Shown here: positions 6,102-8,089 of the stretch, piece by piece | How the letters are laid out: every line of letters starts with the position of its first letter | Position numbering within the stretch: position 1 is the first letter of the stretch | NCBI GenBank assembly: GCA_964575675.1 | Contig: CAZNRY010000172.1 | Location: 1 to 8,089 of the forward strand | Direction of reading: 5' to 3' | DNA length: 8,089 bases | From: CAZNRY01 sp964575675 | GTDB lineage: Bacteria; Eisenbacteria; RBG-16-71-46; CAIMUX01; VGJL01 | Position numbers and translations under genes: made by a program | The notes under the pieces: model-generated | Database searches by the model: none | What the model saw: only the letters and a program-made list of their open reading frames with translations | Told to the model about the DNA's origin: nothing

Positions 6102-7619
6102 ATGAACCGATCCAATGATCTATTGGTTGGCATCCACTTGGATCGTTCATCGGAGAAGCCCCTGTACCTTCAGCTCGCGTCGATGATCCGGGCGCGCATC
6201 GTGGACGGCGCGCTGGTCGAAGCGAAGAAGCTCCCCTCTACGCGCGACGCGTCGGAGGCCTTGGGAGTCCATCGTGCGACGGTCGTCGAGGCATATCGTC
6301 ATCTGAGGGATCAGGGTTGGGTGCGCAGCGGCGTCGGCTCCGGGACCTACGTCGTGCGGCGAGGCGACGGCGGCGCCCTGGATCCCGCGCACCCGGAGGC
6401 ATCATTCTGGTCCTCGCGGTTGGGCGACCTCCCGCGAGCGGAGCCGGGCAGGGCGCACAGCTCGGTTCCCGCAGACACGATTCGATTGACCTCGCCGACG
6501 GCCGATCCCGCCGCCTTTCCGTTCCCGGAGTTCCGCGATGCCCTCGATCAGGTTTTTCACCGCGAGGGACCCAGTTGCCTCGACTACGGTCCGCCCGACG
6601 GCTATGCGCCTCTTCGTGAGGGAATCGCGGCCAGGCTCGCGCGGCAGGGGGTCGTGGTCGATCCCGCCCGCGTGATCCTCGTGAACGGCTCGCAACAGGG
6701 GTTGGAGCTCACCATGAGACTCCTCGTTCCCCAAGGACGCACTCTCCTCATCGAGGAGCCGACCTACAACCTCGCCCTCCGCGCGGCGCGCGCGTTGAGA
6801 CTGCCGGTTCGAGGCATCCCCCTCGACGAGGAGGGACTGAGGCTCGACGCCCTCGAGCGGGTTCTCGATGAGGTTCCGGCCGGGATGCTCTATACGATGC
6901 CCGTCTTTCAGAATCCCACGGGTCTCACACTCTCGCGCGATCGTCGGACCCGCCTGCTCAAAACCGCCGCGGAGCACGGGCTTCCGATCGTCGAGGACCA
7001 CTTCGACGCAGAGCTCGATTACAGGGGCGACGCGCCGCCTCCTCTCTTGGCCGAAGGTTCGCCGCCGAATGTGATCTTGCTCGGCACCTTTAGCAAGATC
7101 CTCTTCCCGGGTCTGCGGGTGGGCTGGCTCGTCGTTCCGGAGCCCTTGATCGGCCCCTTGAGCGAGATGAAGGTTTGCGCCGATCTCTCGAGCGGCCTGC
7201 TCACCCAGATGGCCCTCGCCGAGTTCTGCCGGCGCGGGGGGCTCGATGCTCATCTCGAGAAGATCAGGAAGCGCAACGCATCGCGGCTTCACTCCATGCT
7301 CGAGGCGTTGGAATCGCAGATGCCCCGCGGGGCGCGGTGGACGAGGCCCAGCGGGGGGATGACGCTCTGGATGTGGTTGCCGAGGGGACTCGATTCCGAA
7401 ACTGTGTCGGACGAAGCTGTCTCCCGCGGCGTGGCGGTCAATCCGGGGACCGCGTTTCACATTGATGGGGGCGGGAGGGACGGCCTTCGCCTCTGCTACA
7501 TCCGCGAGGACGAGGAGAGGATCCGTCAGGGAGTTCGCCTACTCGCGCAGACGATTCGTGAACAGATGGCCCGATCTCCATCTCGAGACCGGGAAGGAGC
7601 GGCGGCGCCGATTCTCTAG
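6102..7619 (+). CDS. pdxR: MocR/PdxR-type transcription regulator with PLP-binding aminotransferase-like domain
   Basis: The protein has 505 residues. An N-terminal GntR-type winged helix-turn-helix lies at about 17-86 (PLYLQLASMIRARI, LPSTRDASEALGVHRATV, GSGTYVV). After a linker (about 90-125) comes a fold-type I PLP domain like AAT-I aminotransferases. GSQQGLEL at 196-203 is the cofactor phosphate loop, NPTG is at 271-274, Asp299 of VEDHFDAE should bind the pyridine nitrogen, Lys332 of GTFSKILFPGLRVGW is the Schiff-base lysine, and Arg463 lies where the substrate-carboxylate arginine is expected. Proteins of this kind sense PLP and in several bacteria control pdxST. Here pdxS follows 36 bases downstream on the same strand, which makes PdxR the best name among MocR subtypes. 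Promoter repeats suggest autoregulation. The last 14 residues (SPSRDREGAAAPIL) extend past the domain and look unrelated to it. Confidence 0.88.
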   Translation: MNRSNDLLVGIHLDRSSEKPLYLQLASMIRARIVDGALVEAKKLPSTRDASEALGVHRATVVEAYRHLRDQGWVRSGVGSGTYVVRRGDGGALDPAHPEASFWSSRLGDLPRAEPGRAHSSVPADTIRLTSPTADPAAFPFPEFRDALDQVFHREGPSCLDYGPPDGYAPLREGIAARLARQGVVVDPARVILVNGSQQGLELTMRLLVPQGRTLLIEEPTYNLALRAARALRLPVRGIPLDEEGLRLDALERVLDEVPAGMLYTMPVFQNPTGLTLSRDRRTRLLKTAAEHGLPIVEDHFDAELDYRGDAPPPLLAEGSPPNVILLGTFSKILFPGLRVGWLVVPEPLIGPLSEMKVCADLSSGLLTQMALAEFCRRGGLDAHLEKIRKRNASRLHSMLEALESQMPRGARWTRPSGGMTLWMWLPRGLDSETVSDEAVSRGVAVNPGTAFHIDGGGRDGLRLCYIREDEERIRQGVRLLAQTIREQMARSPSRDREGAAAPIL

Positions 7620-7641
7620 CTCGCTTGCCGAGCCTGGGGCG

Positions 7642-7648
7642 TAAGGAG
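7642..7648 (+). promoter_or_regulatory. Ribosome binding site of pdxS
   Basis: TAAGGAG is a near-perfect Shine-Dalgarno, ending 7 bases before the ATG at 7656. No separate -35/-10 pair is visible in the 36-base gap after pdxR, which favours co-transcription. Confidence 0.75.
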
Positions 7649-7655
7649 ACTGCAG

Positions 7656-8089
7656 ATGGAAACAGGATCGCTGAGACTCAAGACCGGCCTGGCCGAGATG
7701 CTGAAGGGCGGGGTCATCATGGACGTCACGAACGCCGAGCAGGCCAAGATCGCCGAGGAAGCGGGGGCGGTGGCGGTGATGGCGCTCGAGCGGGTGCCCG
7801 CCGACATTCGCCGCGAGGGCGGGGTCGCCCGGATGGCGAGCCCGAAGATCATCAAGGAGATCATGGCCTGCGTCTCGATCCCCGTGATGGCGAAGTGCCG
7901 GATCGGGCACTTTGTCGAAGCGCAGATCCTCGAGTCCCTCGGCGTCGACTTCGTCGACGAAAGCGAGGTCTTGACCCCCGCCGATGAAGCGCATCACGTC
8001 GACAAGTTCGCCTTCAAGGTCCCCTTTGTGTGCGGCTGTCGCGATCTCGGAGAGGCGCTGCGGAGGATCGGCGAGGGCGCGGCGATGAT
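7656..8089 (+). CDS. pdxS: Pyridoxal 5'-phosphate synthase, synthetic subunit PdxS (5' part, cut by window end)
   Basis: PdxS makes pyridoxal 5'-phosphate from ribose 5-phosphate, glyceraldehyde 3-phosphate and ammonia supplied by the glutaminase PdxT, in the DXP-independent vitamin B6 pathway. It is cytoplasmic and forms double hexameric rings. The visible 144 residues cover the first half of the (beta/alpha)8 barrel. GLAEMLKGGVIMDVTNAEQA at 11-30 includes the catalytic-site Asp23. VMAKCRIGHFVEAQ at 77-90 includes Lys80, equivalent to the lysine that forms the first Schiff base with ribose 5-phosphate, and VDESEVLTPADE is a family hallmark. The frame is intact to the last base, ending in GEGAAM just before the conserved region with the second lysine. 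The gene lies 36 bases after pdxR. pdxT is expected next but is outside the window. Confidence 0.97.
   Translation, partial: METGSLRLKTGLAEMLKGGVIMDVTNAEQAKIAEEAGAVAVMALERVPADIRREGGVARMASPKIIKEIMACVSIPVMAKCRIGHFVEAQILESLGVDFVDESEVLTPADEAHHVDKFAFKVPFVCGCRDLGEALRRIGEGAAM

Noticed and set aside
6402..7460. Minus-strand open frame of 352 codons opposite pdxR
   Set aside because: It lies entirely against the well-supported aminotransferase-like domain and its translation is Arg/Pro/Glu-rich with no domain.
7893..7910. Cys in the PdxS active-site segment AKCRIGH as a possible unusual substitution
   Set aside because: The catalytic lysine, Arg and Gly-His are all present, and this position varies among PdxS proteins, so it does not stand out.

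Overview
The window looks like ordinary chromosomal DNA from a high-GC bacterium. Coding regions have strongly G/C-ending codons, Shine-Dalgarno sites are purine-rich, and long antisense open frames occur by base composition alone. The genus cannot be read from this sequence. The mix of genes (PdxS-type vitamin B6 synthesis, HflX, secreted TPR proteins, large GT-C membrane proteins) fits a Gram-negative-type or deeply branching candidate-phylum bacterium, but that is only an impression. I see no phage, transposon, CRISPR array, tRNA or rRNA.

Layout, left to right. Positions 1-174 are probably the 3' end of a gene entering from the left, with a weak resemblance to the C-terminus of FGGY sugar kinases. 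After a GC-rich gap comes a 700-residue polytopic membrane protein with the layout of a GT-C glycosyltransferase (333-2435, +). It is followed by hflX, a ribosome-associated GTPase (about 2538-3815, +), which has no ATG, GTG or TTG in a plausible position and may start at an AUC codon behind a strong Shine-Dalgarno. Two minus-strand genes come next: an exported TPR protein (3826-4854), convergent with hflX across only 10 bp, and an RluA/RluD-family rRNA pseudouridine synthase (5026-5958). A 143-bp, relatively AT-rich divergent region then leads into a plus-strand vitamin B6 unit: a MocR/PdxR-type regulator (6102-7619) and the 5' part of pdxS (7656 to the window end).

The clearest functional unit is pdxR-pdxS. 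The regulator has a GntR-type winged helix fused to a PLP-binding aminotransferase-like domain, and it lies 36 bp upstream of the PLP synthase synthetic subunit on the same strand. Its promoter region carries three TGGAC half-sites, two as an inverted repeat and one as a direct repeat 33 bp (about three helical turns) further on, the last touching a consensus -35. This suggests PLP-responsive control of pdxR, and possibly of the whole unit. pdxT probably lies just beyond the right edge. HflX and the pseudouridine synthase both act on ribosomes but are not in one operon.

I found no convincing new multi-gene system. The points most worth checking are the hflX start codon, the pdxR operator array, the extra N-terminal helices of the GT-C protein, and a possible repeat-derived tail on PdxR.
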